From: CAVPWP01 sp963709395
GTDB lineage: Bacteria; Pseudomonadota; Alphaproteobacteria; Rhodobacterales; Rhodobacteraceae
Direction: 5' to 3'
DNA length: 64,000 nt
Assembly (NCBI GenBank): GCA_963709395.1
Contig: CAVPWP010000008.1
Location: 248,001-312,000 of the forward strand
Shown here: piece after piece, positions 35,527 to 44,672 of the stretch
Numbering within the stretch: position 1 is the stretch's first letter
How the letters are laid out: the number at the start of each line of letters is the position of its first letter
Notes under the pieces: generated by a model
What the model saw: only the letters and a program-made list of their open reading frames with translations
Database searches by the model: none
What the model was told of the DNA's origin: nothing
Translations under genes and position numbers: made by a program

Positions 35527-36982
35527 ATGAGCACAGTCATCCGGAACGGAACCATCGTCACGGCGGACCTCACCTACGAGGCCGATGTCCTGATCGAGGG
35601 CGGGGTGATCACCGCGATCGGCAAGGGGCTGACCGGCGACACCGAACTCGATGCCACGGGCTGCTACGTGATGCCCGGCGGGATCGACCCGCACACCCAT
35701 CTCGAAATGCCGTTCATGGGCACCTATTCCTCGGATGACTTCGAGAGCGGGACACGCGCGGCACTTTCGGGCGGCACGACGATGGTGGTCGACTTCGCGC
35801 TGCCCAGCCCCGGCCAGGGGCTGCTCGACGCGATCCAGATGTGGGACAACAAGTCCACGCGCGCCAATTGCGACTATTCCTTCCACATGGCGATCACCTG
35901 GTGGGGCGAGCAGGTCTTCAACGAGATGGAGACCGTGGTGCGCGAGCGCGGCATCAACACCTTCAAGCATTTCATGGCCTACAAGGGCGCGCTGATGGTG
36001 AACGACGACGAGATGTTCGCCTCGTTCCGCCGCTGCGCCGAACTGGGCGCGATCCCGCTCGTTCATGCCGAGAACGGCGACATCGTGGCCGACCTGCAGG
36101 CCAGGCTTCTGGCCGAGGGCAACGACGGCCCCGAGGGCCACGCCTATTCCCGCCCGCCCGAGGTCGAGGGCGAGGCCACGAACCGCGCGATCATGATCGC
36201 CGACATGGCCGGCGTGCCGCTTTACGTGGTGCATGTCTCGGCCGAGGAGTCGCACGAGGCGATCCGGCGCGCGCGCCAGAACGGCAAGCGGGTGTGGGGC
36301 GAACCGCTGATCCAGCATCTGACGCTGGATGAAAGCGAGTATTTCGACAAGGACTGGGACCATGCCGCGCGTCGCGTGATGTCGCCGCCCTTCCGCAACA
36401 AGAAGCACCAGGACAGTCTTTGGGCCGGGCTTCAGTCGGGGTCGCTGTCGGTGGTGGCGACGGATCACTGCGCCTTCACGACCGAGCAGAAACGCTATGG
36501 CGTGGGCGATTTCACCAAGATCCCGAACGGGACCGGGGGCCTCGAGGACCGGATGCCGATGCTCTGGACCCATGGCGTGGCGACCGGCCGGCTGACGATG
36601 AACGAGTTCGTCGCCGTCACCTCGACCAACATCGCCAAGATCCTGAACGTCTATCCCCGCAAGGGCGCGATCCTTGTCGGGGCCGATGCCGATATCGTGG
36701 TCTGGGACCCGGCGAAGGAAAAGACGATCAGCGCCAGCGTCGCAGCAATCGGCGATCGACTACAACGTCTTCGAGGGCAAGCATGTGAAGGGCTTGCCGC
36801 GCTTCACGCTGACGCGCGGCAAGGTCGCGATCCACGACGGAGAGGTGCGGACCGAGGAGGGCCACGGCAAGTTCGTCAAGCGCGATCCGGGACAGGCCGT
36901 GACGAAGGCTTTGAGCACCTGGAAAGAGCTCACCGCCCCGCGCAAGGTCGAGCGGACGGGTATTCCCGCAAGCGGCGTCTGA
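35527..36982 (+). CDS. Dihydropyrimidinase (one frameshift)
   Basis: A 484-residue cyclic amidohydrolase that opens dihydrouracil to N-carbamoyl-beta-alanine. Zn ligands are visible in GGIDPHTHLEMPFMG, the carboxylated lysine in TFKHFMAYKGALMV, His residues in LVHAENGD and YVVHVSAEESHEAI, and the catalytic Asp in VVATDHCAFTTEQK. One extra base near 36741 moves the frame between TISASV and QQSAIDYNVFEG; correction gives the standard C-terminus ending VERTGIPASGV. Uncorrected, the frame runs on into the next gene and gives a false 956-residue fusion. Confidence 0.92.
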
Positions 36983-36984
36983 GC

Positions 36985-38397
36985 GTGTCGGGGCTGAGAG
37001 GGGACGACCGGCGCGCGCTCGAACTTGCCGCCGAACTGGCCATTCGCCACCGCGAGAACAGCGATACAGCGCCCGTGCCGCCGCGCCTGCGGCCCGCCGA
37101 TATCGTGCACCGGTTCCGCAAACCCCTGCAGGAAGAAGGCGAAGCGGCGGACGACGTGATCCGGTCGCTGTCCGAGGACGCGGCGGACGGGATCGCCCGG
37201 ATGACCTCACCACGGTTCTTCGGCTATGTCCTCGGCGGCTCCATGCCCGTGGGCGTGGCCGCCGACATGCTGGTCTCGGCCTGGGGGCAGAACGTCGGGT
37301 CGTCGTGGGAGACGCCGTCGGCTTTCGCGATGGAACAGACGGTGGGCGACTGGTGCCTCGAGTTGATGGGACTGCCGGCAGACGCGGCCGTGGGCATCGT
37401 CACCGGCGGCACCGTCGCGAATACGCAGGGGATCATGGCCGCGCGCCACGCGCTTCTGCGCGACCGCGGCTGGGACGTCGAGGACAGGGGGCTTTTCGGG
37501 GCCCCCGAGATCCCGGTCATCTTCGGTGCCGACGCGCATTCCGCGCCCATCGCGGGCCTGCGCTATGCTGGCTTCGGCGCGGGGCGCGCCCGGCGGGTGA
37601 AGACCGATGACCAGGGCCGGATGTTGCCGGGCGACCTTGCCGCGGCGCTTGCCGATTGCGACGCCCCGCCGCTGGTCATCCTGCAGGCGGGCCAGATCAA
37701 CACCGGCGCCTTCGATCCCTTCGCGGAGCTGATCCCGATGGTGCATGAGCGCGGCGGCTGGGTGCATGTCGACGGGGCGTTCGGGCTCTGGGTCGCCGCC
37801 GTGCCGGAGCTGCGCCACCGCCTCGCCGGGGTCGAGACCGCCGACAGCTGGGCGGTCGATCTGCACAAGTGGCTGAACGCGCCCTTCGATGCGGGGCTCT
37901 GCATCGTGCGCGACCCCGCGCCGCTGGTCGCCTCGATGTCGGCGCGCGGCGCCTATCTGCCCACGACCCTCGACGCGATCGAGCCCACCGACACGACCCT
38001 CGAGCTGTCGCGCCGCGCACGCGGCGTGCCCAGCTATGCGATCCTGCGGCACCTCGGCAAGGCGGGCGTGCGCGAGATGATCGCGCGACATTGCGCGCTG
38101 GCCGAGGGCCTGGCCCGGCGGCTTGCGGCCGAGCCGGGGATGATGGTTCTCAACGAGGTCGCCTCGAACCAGGTGGCGGTGACGATCGGCGAGGGTACCG
38201 AGGGCGACCGCCTGACTCACGCGGTGCTCGACCGCGTGCAGGCGCGCGGCAAGGTCTATCCCACGCATGGCGAATGGCGTGGGCGTGCGATCATCCGCTG
38301 TTCGATCATCGGCTATGCCACTGGCGAGGACGATGTCGATCTTCTGGCTGACGAGATTGTCGGCGCTTTGCGCGCGGAACAGGCAGGAACCGCGTGA
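36985..38397 (+). CDS. PLP-dependent group II (aromatic-L-amino-acid type) decarboxylase
   Basis: A 470-residue PLP enzyme with an intact frame. TGGTVANTQGIMAARHAL binds the cofactor phosphate, HVDGAFGLWVAA carries the Asp that pairs with the pyridine nitrogen, and SWAVDLHKWLNAPFDAG holds the Schiff-base lysine. The GTG start at 36985, three bases after the dihydropyrimidinase stop, is chosen because the next conserved sequence begins almost at once; no good Shine-Dalgarno is visible. Substrate is unknown: aspartate (giving beta-alanine) and aromatic amino acids are both possible for the family. Its place in a pyrimidine-degradation operon is unusual. Confidence 0.82.
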   Translation: MSGLRGDDRRALELAAELAIRHRENSDTAPVPPRLRPADIVHRFRKPLQEEGEAADDVIRSLSEDAADGIARMTSPRFFGYVLGGSMPVGVAADMLVSAWGQNVGSSWETPSAFAMEQTVGDWCLELMGLPADAAVGIVTGGTVANTQGIMAARHALLRDRGWDVEDRGLFGAPEIPVIFGADAHSAPIAGLRYAGFGAGRARRVKTDDQGRMLPGDLAAALADCDAPPLVILQAGQINTGAFDPFAELIPMVHERGGWVHVDGAFGLWVAAVPELRHRLAGVETADSWAVDLHKWLNAPFDAGLCIVRDPAPLVASMSARGAYLPTTLDAIEPTDTTLELSRRARGVPSYAILRHLGKAGVREMIARHCALAEGLARRLAAEPGMMVLNEVASNQVAVTIGEGTEGDRLTHAVLDRVQARGKVYPTHGEWRGRAIIRCSIIGYATGEDDVDLLADEIVGALRAEQAGTA

Positions 38398-38515
38398 CGT
38401 CGCCCCGTGCCACGTCCGGCATCGCGGCCGGATGCGCCGCGGCTCTGGCGCCCCGCCGCACGGTGGATATAACCGGGGAGGGCCCACTGAAGGGCAGGGG
38501 AACAGTTCAACCGGC

Positions 38516-39301
38516 ATGACGGAAGCACCTGTAATCGAAGCGAAAGACCTCGGGCTCACGTTCGAGACCAACGACGGGCCGGTCCGCGCGCTGGCGGATG
38601 TGAACCTGACCGTGGGCAAGGGCGAGTTCGTGTCCTTCATCGGCCCGTCGGGCTGCGGCAAGACCACGCTTCTGCGGGTGATCGCGGCGCTCGAGCATCC
38701 GACAGCCGGGTCGATCACGGTCAACGGCATGACCCCGGACGCTGCACGGCAGGCGCGCGCCTATGGCTATGTGTTCCAGGCGGCAGGGCTTTATCCGTGG
38801 CGCACCATCGCCGAGAACGTGAAGCTTCCGCTCGAGATCATGGGCTATTCGCGCGCCGAACAGGCCGAGCGGGTGGCCCGCGTGCTCGAACTGGTCGAAT
38901 TGTCCGGCTTCGAAAAGAAGTACCCCTGGCAGCTTTCGGGGGGCATGCAGCAGCGCGCGTCGATCGCGCGGGCGCTGTCGTTCGACGCCGATATCCTGCT
39001 GATGGACGAACCCTTCGGCGCGCTCGACGAGATCGTGCGCGACCGTCTGAACGAAGAGCTTCTCAAGCTCTGGCGGCGGACCGGCAAGACCATCGGGTTC
39101 GTGACGCACTCGATCCCCGAGGCGGTGTATCTGTCGACCAAGATCGTGGTGATGAGCCCGCGTCCCGGGCGGATCACCGACATCATCGACAGCCCGCTGC
39201 CAAAGGAACGCCCGCTCGACATCCGCGACACGCCCCAGTTCATCGAAATCGCCCACCGCGTGCGCGAGGGGCTGCGCGCGGGGATGTTCGACGATGCGTG
39301 A
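38516..39301 (+). CDS. ABC importer ATPase (nitrate/sulfonate/pyrimidine-precursor type)
   Basis: A 261-residue ATPase of the SsuB/TauB/ThiZ class. Walker A GPSGCGKTT, Q-loop YVFQAAGLYPWRT, signature QLSGGMQQR, Walker B ILLMDEPFGALDE and the switch His in FVTHSIPEAVYLS are intact. It is followed by two permeases and a THI5/NMT1-like binding protein, so it energises their uptake system. The ATG at 38516 is preceded by GGGGAAC within 15 bases. Position after the dihydropyrimidinase genes and family precedent point to a pyrimidine or hydantoin-type substrate. Confidence 0.88.
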   Translation: MTEAPVIEAKDLGLTFETNDGPVRALADVNLTVGKGEFVSFIGPSGCGKTTLLRVIAALEHPTAGSITVNGMTPDAARQARAYGYVFQAAGLYPWRTIAENVKLPLEIMGYSRAEQAERVARVLELVELSGFEKKYPWQLSGGMQQRASIARALSFDADILLMDEPFGALDEIVRDRLNEELLKLWRRTGKTIGFVTHSIPEAVYLSTKIVVMSPRPGRITDIIDSPLPKERPLDIRDTPQFIEIAHRVREGLRAGMFDDA

Positions 39302-39753
39302 GGGCGTGACGATCCGCGCGGCGCGGGCGGACGACCTGCCGGCCTGCGCGCGGATCATCAACGACTACATCGACGCGACCGACGTGGCTGCCGCGCACCC
39401 TTTCGCGCGACGAGATCGCGGCGCTGTTCGGGCCCGGATTGCTCGACCAGCGTACGATCCTTGTGGCCGAGGCCGACGGGGGCATCGTCGGCTACCTGTC
39501 CCTGGGCCAGGACGGGTTCATGCCGGCGCTTTATCTGGCGCCCCCGGCGCGGGGGCGGGGCCTTGGCACAGCCCTTCTCGACCAGGCCAAGGCGCTGCGG
39601 CCCGAGGGGATCGAACTGACGGTCTTCGAGCCGAACATCGACGCGCAGCGGTTCTACGCGCGCGAGGGCTTCCATGAGGTCCCGGGCGGGCGCGTGACCG
39701 ACACCGAGGAAGGCGTGCCCACGCTCCGGCTGAGATGGGAGGCGACCGCATGA
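39294..39753 (+). CDS. GNAT family N-acetyltransferase inside the ABC operon (one frameshift)
   Basis: About 152 residues after removing one extra base near 39380. The N-terminus (VTIRAARADDLPACARIINDYI) and the acetyl-CoA loop LAPPARGRGLGTALLDQAK, followed by ELTVFEPNIDAQRFYAREGF, are standard GNAT features. The gene starts 8 bp inside the ATPase gene and its stop overlaps the permease start (ATGA), so it is a true member of the operon. Substrate unknown; acetylation of an imported compound or of beta-alanine-related amines is a guess from position only. Confidence 0.78.
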
Positions 39754-40667
39754 ACCGGGTGCTGCCGATCCTTGCCGTGGTGGCGGCGCTCGTGGCGCTT
39801 TGGTACGCGGCCGTGGCCCCGATGAACATCCACACCGCGCTCGACCAGGCCGCGCGGGATGGGATCGAGGTGACGCCACCCGAAGCGCCTGTGCGCCGCG
39901 ACATGGGCGGCATCGGCCTTGTCCTGAAGAACCCCCAGGTCATTCCGATGACCTATGCGCAGGAGCGGCCGCAGCTGCCCGCCCCGCACCAGGTCGTGGC
40001 CGAGCTCTGGAAGACCACGGTCGAGCAGAACGTCACCTCGCGCCGCAGCCTTGTCTACCATGCCTGGATCACGCTTTCGGCCACGCTTCTGGGCTTTGGC
40101 ATCGGCACGGCGCTGGGCATCCTCCTGGCGATCGGCATCGTCCACAACCGCGCGATGGACATGAGCGTCATGCCCTGGGCCATCGCCAGCCAGACCATCC
40201 CGATCCTGGCCATCGCGCCGATGATCATCGTGGTGCTGAACTCGGTCGGCGTGACCGGGCTGATCCCCAAGGCGCTGATCTCGGCGTATCTGTCGTTCTT
40301 CCCGGTGGTCGTGGGCATGGTGACGGGCCTGCGCAGCCCCGACGCGATGCAGCTCGACCTTCTCAAGACCTATTCGGCCGCGCGGCGCGAGGTGCTGTGG
40401 AAGCTGCGCCTGCCCGCGTCGATGCCCTATCTCTTCACCTCGCTGAAGGTGGGCATCGCCGCCAGCCTTGTGGGCGCCATCGTGGGCGAGTTGCCGACCG
40501 GGGCGGCGGGCGGGCTTGGCGCGCGGCTTCTGGCGGGCAGCTATTACGGCCAGACGATCCAGATCTGGTCGGCGCTGTTCGCCGCGGCGATCCTGGCGGC
40601 CATCATGGTGGGGACCATCGGCCTGATCCAGCGCGCCACGCTGCGGCGCATGGGAATGACGGGATGA
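39750..40667 (+). CDS. ABC importer permease 1
   Basis: A 305-residue membrane protein of the BPD_transp_1 family with an N-terminal helix, a periplasmic segment of about 70 residues and five further helices. The cytoplasmic coupling motif is seen in the YSAARREVLWKLRLPASMPYLF region (EAA-type loop). It starts within the GNAT stop and its own stop overlaps the next permease start by four bases. The long periplasmic N-terminal segment is unusual for SsuC-like permeases. Confidence 0.86.
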   Translation: MNRVLPILAVVAALVALWYAAVAPMNIHTALDQAARDGIEVTPPEAPVRRDMGGIGLVLKNPQVIPMTYAQERPQLPAPHQVVAELWKTTVEQNVTSRRSLVYHAWITLSATLLGFGIGTALGILLAIGIVHNRAMDMSVMPWAIASQTIPILAIAPMIIVVLNSVGVTGLIPKALISAYLSFFPVVVGMVTGLRSPDAMQLDLLKTYSAARREVLWKLRLPASMPYLFTSLKVGIAASLVGAIVGELPTGAAGGLGARLLAGSYYGQTIQIWSALFAAAILAAIMVGTIGLIQRATLRRMGMTG

Positions 40668-41608
40668 GCGACGTCACCGCCCCGCGCCGCGACCGCGGCT
40701 GGCTTGACCCCGAAACGCTGCGGCTGACGGCGGGGTTCACGGTGGCGATCCTCGCCTTCGTGGTGATCGAGCCACGCGTGGTGCCGGTGCTGGCGGTCTG
40801 GGGCGCGCTCTGGTGGGTGAACATCCGGCTGGCCAACCTGCCGCGCACGCCGGTCACGCGGCTGGCCGTTCCGGTGATCTTCGGCGCGACGATCCTGATC
40901 GTCTGGCAGATGCTGGTGCGCGCGCTCGACGTGCCCGGCGTGATCCTGCCAGCGCCCACCGACATCGCGGTGCGGATCGCGCAATCGCCCGGCATCCTCT
41001 GGGCCGATTTCCTTCAGACCTTCGTGAAAGGCGCGCTGTCGGGCTATGTCATCGGCTGCACGGCGGCCTTCCTGACCGCGATCGTCATCGACCGCTCGCC
41101 CTTCCTGCAGCGCGGGCTTCTGCCGGTCGGAAACTTCGTGGCCGCCCTGCCGATCATCGGCACCGCGCCGATCCTCGTGATGTGGTTCGGCTTCGACTGG
41201 CAGTCCAAGGCCGCGGTCGTGGTGGCGATGGTGTTCTTCCCGGTGCTGGTGAACACCGTGCAGGGCCTTCAGGAAACGACGGCGATGCAGCGCGACCAGA
41301 TGCGGACCTACAGCGCCAGTTACTGGCAGACGCTTTTCAAGCTGCGCCTGCCCGCGGCCATGCCTTTCGTTTTCAACGGGCTCAAGATTGCATCGACTCT
41401 TGCCCTGATCGGGGCCATCGTTGCCGAGTTCTTCGGCTCACCCGTGGTGGGGATGGGATTTCGCATCTCGACCAGCGTCGGGCAACTTGCGCTCGACATG
41501 GTCTGGGCCGAGATTACGGTGGCGGCGATCGCGGGGTCCTTGTTCTATGGGGCGGTGGCCCTGATCGAACGTCGGGTGACCTTCTGGCACCCGTCGCACC
41601 GCAAGTGA
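40664..41608 (+). CDS. ABC importer permease 2
   Basis: A 314-residue integral membrane protein of the same family, with two extra N-terminal helices before the BPD_transp_1 domain. The EAA-type loop is in TYSASYWQTLFKLRLPAAMPFVF. VLPVGNFVAALPIIGTAPILVMWFGF-like helices match sulfonate/nitrate-type permeases. Probably forms a heterodimer with permease 1. Overlaps permease 1 by four bases; the binding protein follows 22 bp downstream. Confidence 0.88.
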   Translation: MSDVTAPRRDRGWLDPETLRLTAGFTVAILAFVVIEPRVVPVLAVWGALWWVNIRLANLPRTPVTRLAVPVIFGATILIVWQMLVRALDVPGVILPAPTDIAVRIAQSPGILWADFLQTFVKGALSGYVIGCTAAFLTAIVIDRSPFLQRGLLPVGNFVAALPIIGTAPILVMWFGFDWQSKAAVVVAMVFFPVLVNTVQGLQETTAMQRDQMRTYSASYWQTLFKLRLPAAMPFVFNGLKIASTLALIGAIVAEFFGSPVVGMGFRISTSVGQLALDMVWAEITVAAIAGSLFYGAVALIERRVTFWHPSHRK

Positions 41609-41630
41609 ATGACAACAGGGGAGTAAGACC

Positions 41631-42611
41631 ATGAAAAACATACTCGCAGGGGTGGCCGCGCTGGGAATGGCGGCTGGGGCGGCACAGGCTGCCGACGACG
41701 TGACGCTGCAGCTCAAATGGGTGACGCAGGCGCAGTTCGCGGGCTACTACGTTGCGCTCGAGAAGGGCTTTTACGAGGCCGAGGACCTCAACGTCACGAT
41801 CAAGGCGGGCGGTCCGGACATCGCGCCGCCGCAGGTGATCGCGGGCGGCGGGGCCGACGTGATCGTCGAGTGGATGCCCGCGGCACTGGCCGCGCGCGAA
41901 CGCGGGCTGCCGCTTGTGAACATCGCACAGCCCTTCAAGTCGTCGGGCATGATGCTGACCTGCTGGAACGATGTGGGCATCACCGGGCCCGAGGATTTCC
42001 CCGGCCGCACGCTGGGTGTCTGGTTCTTCGGCAACGAGTTTCCGTTCCTCAGCTGGATGAGCCAGCTCGGCATTCCGACCGAGGGCGGCGACGGTGTGAC
42101 GGTTCTCAAGCAGGGCTTCAACGTCGACCCGCTGATCCAGCGCCAGGCCGACTGCATCTCGACCATGACCTACAACGAGTACTGGCAGGTGATCGACGCG
42201 GGCGTCACGCCCGAGGAACTGATCACCTTCAAGTACGAGGATCAGGGTGTCGCGACGCTCGAGGACGGGCTTTACGTCCTCGAAGAGAACCTGTCCGACC
42301 CGGCATTCGTCGACAAGATGACCCGCTTCGTGCGGGCGTCGATGCAGGGCTGGAAATACGCCGAGGAGAACCCCGACGAGGCGGCGATGATCGTTCTGGA
42401 GTATGACGAGACCGGCGCCCAGACCGAATCGCACCAGAAGCGGATGATGAGCGAAGTCGCCAAGCTGACGGCGGGTTCGAACGGCGCGCTTGATCCGGCG
42501 GACTACGAGCGCACGGTCGCCTCGCTTCTGTCGGGCGGGTCGGATCCGGTGATCTCCACGGCGCCGGAAGGGGCCTGGACGCACGCGATCTCCGACGCTG
42601 CGCTGAACTGA
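41631..42611 (+). CDS. ABC importer periplasmic substrate-binding protein (NMT1/THI5-like)
   Basis: A 326-residue protein with a signal peptide (MKNILAGVAALGMAAGAAQA) and an NMT1/THI5-like fold: LQLKWVTQAQFAGYYVALEKGFYEAEDLNV and VIAGGGADVIVEWMPAALAARERG are family signatures. Relatives bind pyrimidine precursors of thiamine, riboflavin or other small heterocycles. Given the neighbours, uracil, thymine, dihydropyrimidines or hydantoins are plausible ligands. GGGGAG precedes the start. An intrinsic terminator follows the gene. Confidence 0.88.
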   Translation: MKNILAGVAALGMAAGAAQAADDVTLQLKWVTQAQFAGYYVALEKGFYEAEDLNVTIKAGGPDIAPPQVIAGGGADVIVEWMPAALAARERGLPLVNIAQPFKSSGMMLTCWNDVGITGPEDFPGRTLGVWFFGNEFPFLSWMSQLGIPTEGGDGVTVLKQGFNVDPLIQRQADCISTMTYNEYWQVIDAGVTPEELITFKYEDQGVATLEDGLYVLEENLSDPAFVDKMTRFVRASMQGWKYAEENPDEAAMIVLEYDETGAQTESHQKRMMSEVAKLTAGSNGALDPADYERTVASLLSGGSDPVISTAPEGAWTHAISDAALN

Positions 42612-42633
42612 TCCACCGCCATCGCAAGTTACG

Positions 42634-42662
42634 CGGCGCGCCCCAGCGGGCGCGCCGTTTTC
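42634..42662 (+). terminator. Intrinsic terminator after the ABC operon
   Basis: A 9-bp stem, CGGCGCGCC with its complement GGCGCGCCG, and a 6-base loop are followed by TTTTC. It lies 22 bp after the binding-protein stop and closes the pyrimidine-degradation and transport locus. Confidence 0.75.
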
Positions 42663-42757
42663 ATTGCGGGCACCGTGTTCCTGCCCATCCCGAAAGGCTT
42701 CGTTAACCACGGACTGCGACAAGGGTCGGGCCAAGGCTGGTCAGAAGGCGGTCCGCG

Positions 42758-43798
42758 ATGTCCGATCCCGCCGCGATGTCGGTGATGAAACGCAAGGCGG
42801 GTGCGCAGCGCCATCCGCTGGCCTCGCCGGTGATGACCGCCGCGCGTGCCTGGCACGCGACCATGCCGCGTGCGGTCGACGAGCATCTCGGCATCGAACT
42901 GTCGGTTCTGTCCGCGCAGGAGGCCGTGGCGCCCGGGGAGACCCTGGTCGGGGACCTGGCCGGGGACAGCCTTCTGCTCTTGATGCGGGACGGGCAGGGG
43001 CGCCGGGGGCTCTGCGCGCTGGACCCTGCGTTCCTTGCCGCGATCATCGAGGCGCAGATGACCGGGCGGGTAAGAACCGCGCCGCTGGCCCCGCGCCGGC
43101 CGACCGCGACGGACGCAGCCATCGTATCGGGGCTTGTCGATGCGCTGTGCGCGGCATTCGACGGTGCCGTGTCGGAAAACGCAGTGCCCCCGCCCTGGCG
43201 CGGCGCGCGCGTTTCGGGGTTCCTGCCCGATGCGCGGGCCGCGCTGATGACCTTGCCGGATGGTCCCCTGCACCGGGTCCGGATCATGGCGGATCTTGGC
43301 GCGGGCGCCCGGCAGGGGCAGGTCACCCTGATCATGCCACCCGCGAGGGACCCCGCCCAGGTCCGGGCGCCGCAGGGGACGCGCCGGACGCTTGGGCAGG
43401 ATCTGCGACCGGTGGTGGCGGAGGGCCGCGTCACGCTCGAGGCGGTACTGCACCGGCTGCGTCTGCCGCTGGCACGGATCGCATCACTTGCGCCGGGTGA
43501 TCTTCTTCCCCTGCCGTCCACCGTGCTGGGGGCGATCTCGATCGAAGGGGGCGATGGGCGCCGCATTGCGGGGGCACGCCTTGGCCAGGTCGACGGGCGC
43601 AAGGCGGTGCGGCTGATCCTGTCGCAGGAGGCCGTGGCGACAGCGGCGCCTGCGATGATCGACAGGCCCGGGTCCGCCGGTGCGGCCCCGCTTCGCACAC
43701 CGCTGTCCGACACCGCCGGGTCGCCGGGTACGACGGCGCCCGGAGACGACCGGGACACTCTGGGCGACCCGGCGCTGGCAGTGCCGTTCACGGGGTAG
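42758..43798 (+). CDS. FliM/FliN-family C-ring-like protein
   Basis: A 346-residue protein with a central FliM-like region (RAVDEHLGIELSVLSAQEA ... ALDPAFLAAIIEAQMTGR) and a C-terminal SpoA/FliN-type beta segment (VTLEAVLHRLRLPLARIASLAPGDLLPLP ... ARLGQVDGRKAVRLIL). The last 55 residues are disordered and Pro/Gly-rich. Canonical FliM forms the flagellar switch ring; Rhodobacterales often carry an additional orphan FliM-like gene outside the flagellar cluster, as here, with no other flagellar gene nearby. The N-terminal CheY-binding motif of FliM is not evident. Confidence 0.75.
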   Translation: MSDPAAMSVMKRKAGAQRHPLASPVMTAARAWHATMPRAVDEHLGIELSVLSAQEAVAPGETLVGDLAGDSLLLLMRDGQGRRGLCALDPAFLAAIIEAQMTGRVRTAPLAPRRPTATDAAIVSGLVDALCAAFDGAVSENAVPPPWRGARVSGFLPDARAALMTLPDGPLHRVRIMADLGAGARQGQVTLIMPPARDPAQVRAPQGTRRTLGQDLRPVVAEGRVTLEAVLHRLRLPLARIASLAPGDLLPLPSTVLGAISIEGGDGRRIAGARLGQVDGRKAVRLILSQEAVATAAPAMIDRPGSAGAAPLRTPLSDTAGSPGTTAPGDDRDTLGDPALAVPFTG

Positions 43799-43801
43799 CG
43801 G

Positions 43802-44239
43802 TCAGCCTGCGCGCTGTGCCAGCGCGTCGATCTGCGGACGCATCCCCTCCATTGGATAGCCGGCCGAGGCCGTGGCGCGCAGGATCTCGTCGGTCGGGCG
43901 GCGCCCGGCCTCGGCCAGGGCCCAGACGGTGGCCGACCGCGTGCCCGACCGGCAATAGGCCAGAACCGGTCCTTCGGCGTCGTCGACGGCCGCGCGCTGC
44001 TGGCCGATGATCGACACATCCAGCCCCGCCGCGAACGGGTTCTCGACGAAGCGAAGCCCCGCGGCTTCGGCCGCCGCGGCCATGGCGGCGGTCTGAAGCT
44101 CGGGCGGGTTTTCCATGTCCGGGCGGTTGCAGATCACCGTCGTGAACCCGCGCGCCCGGATCGCGGCCATGTCTTCGGGCGCGATCTGGGGGCTGACGGC
44201 ATAGGTTTCGGTGACCTCTCGGATATCGAGATCGGACAT
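43802..44239 (-). CDS. TIGR01244/DUF442 family sulfur-transfer phosphatase-like protein
   Basis: A 145-residue cytosolic protein of the family found fused to or next to Blh beta-lactamase-like hydrolases. The DSP-like P-loop LAYCRSGTRSATVWAL (CxxGxRS) supplies the catalytic Cys; FTTVICNRPDMENPPE is also typical. GGGAG lies nine bases upstream of the ATG at 44239; a GTG at 44248 is possible. It is the last gene of a minus-strand operon with two YeeE/YedE proteins and an MBL hydrolase, so a role in persulfide or thiosulfate handling is likely. Confidence 0.82.
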   Translation of the reverse strand: MSDLDIREVTETYAVSPQIAPEDMAAIRARGFTTVICNRPDMENPPELQTAAMAAAAEAAGLRFVENPFAAGLDVSIIGQQRAAVDDAEGPVLAYCRSGTRSATVWALAEAGRRPTDEILRATASAGYPMEGMRPQIDALAQRAG

Positions 44240-44240
44240 G

Positions 44241-44672
44241 TCAGGCACTCCCGGCGATGGCGTCGATGCGGGTGCGCACCGGCGGTGCGGCCAGCATGCC
44301 CGCGATCATCGCGCCCAGAAAGACCAAGCCTCCGATCCCGCCGTAGGTGATCGAGGCCAGCGCCGGCCCCGGGCAAAGACCGGCAAGGCCCCAGCCGGCC
44401 CCGAACAGGATCGAACCGACGACAAGGTTGTGGCCGATCCGCGGCTCGGGCGGGGGCGGGAACTCGCCGCCCAGCACGGGACGGCGTCCGCGGGTCACCT
44501 GCCAGGCGATGGCCATGGGAATGATCGCCCCGCCCATGACGAAGGCCAGCGTCGGGTCCCAGGTGCCGAAGATGTCAAGCCAGCCCTGCACCTTTGTCGT
44601 GTCGGTCATCCCCGAAATCAGAAGCCCGGCGCCGAAGAGGCCGCCGGCGATGAATGCGAAAAGCGCGCGCAT
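44241..44672 (-). CDS. YeeE/YedE family (DUF6691) sulfur-transport membrane protein, second half
   Basis: A 143-residue protein with about four helices. SGMTDTTKVQGWLDIFGTWDPTLAFVMGGA and GWGLAGLCPGPALASITYGG, with the conserved Cys in GLCPGPA, are YeeE/YedE features. In these split systems two half-size proteins together form one transporter for thiosulfate or related sulfur species. Start and stop codons of the two halves overlap by one base at 44672. Confidence 0.85.
   Translation of the reverse strand: MRALFAFIAGGLFGAGLLISGMTDTTKVQGWLDIFGTWDPTLAFVMGGAIIPMAIAWQVTRGRRPVLGGEFPPPPEPRIGHNLVVGSILFGAGWGLAGLCPGPALASITYGGIGGLVFLGAMIAGMLAAPPVRTRIDAIAGSA

Noticed and set aside
35527..38397. A continuous 956-codon frame that would fuse dihydropyrimidinase to the PLP decarboxylase
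   Set aside because: The last 80 residues of dihydropyrimidinase continue conserved in the +1 frame to a stop at 36982; the fusion arises only from one extra base near 36741.
38398..38515. Possible TPP-type riboswitch before the ABC importer, prompted by the THI5-like binding protein
   Set aside because: The conserved CTGAGA and ACC-CTTTGAACCTGAT-like core elements are absent.
42700..42715. TTAACCA near the FliM-like gene as a CtrA binding site
   Set aside because: Only one half-site is present; the second TTAA at the right spacing is missing.
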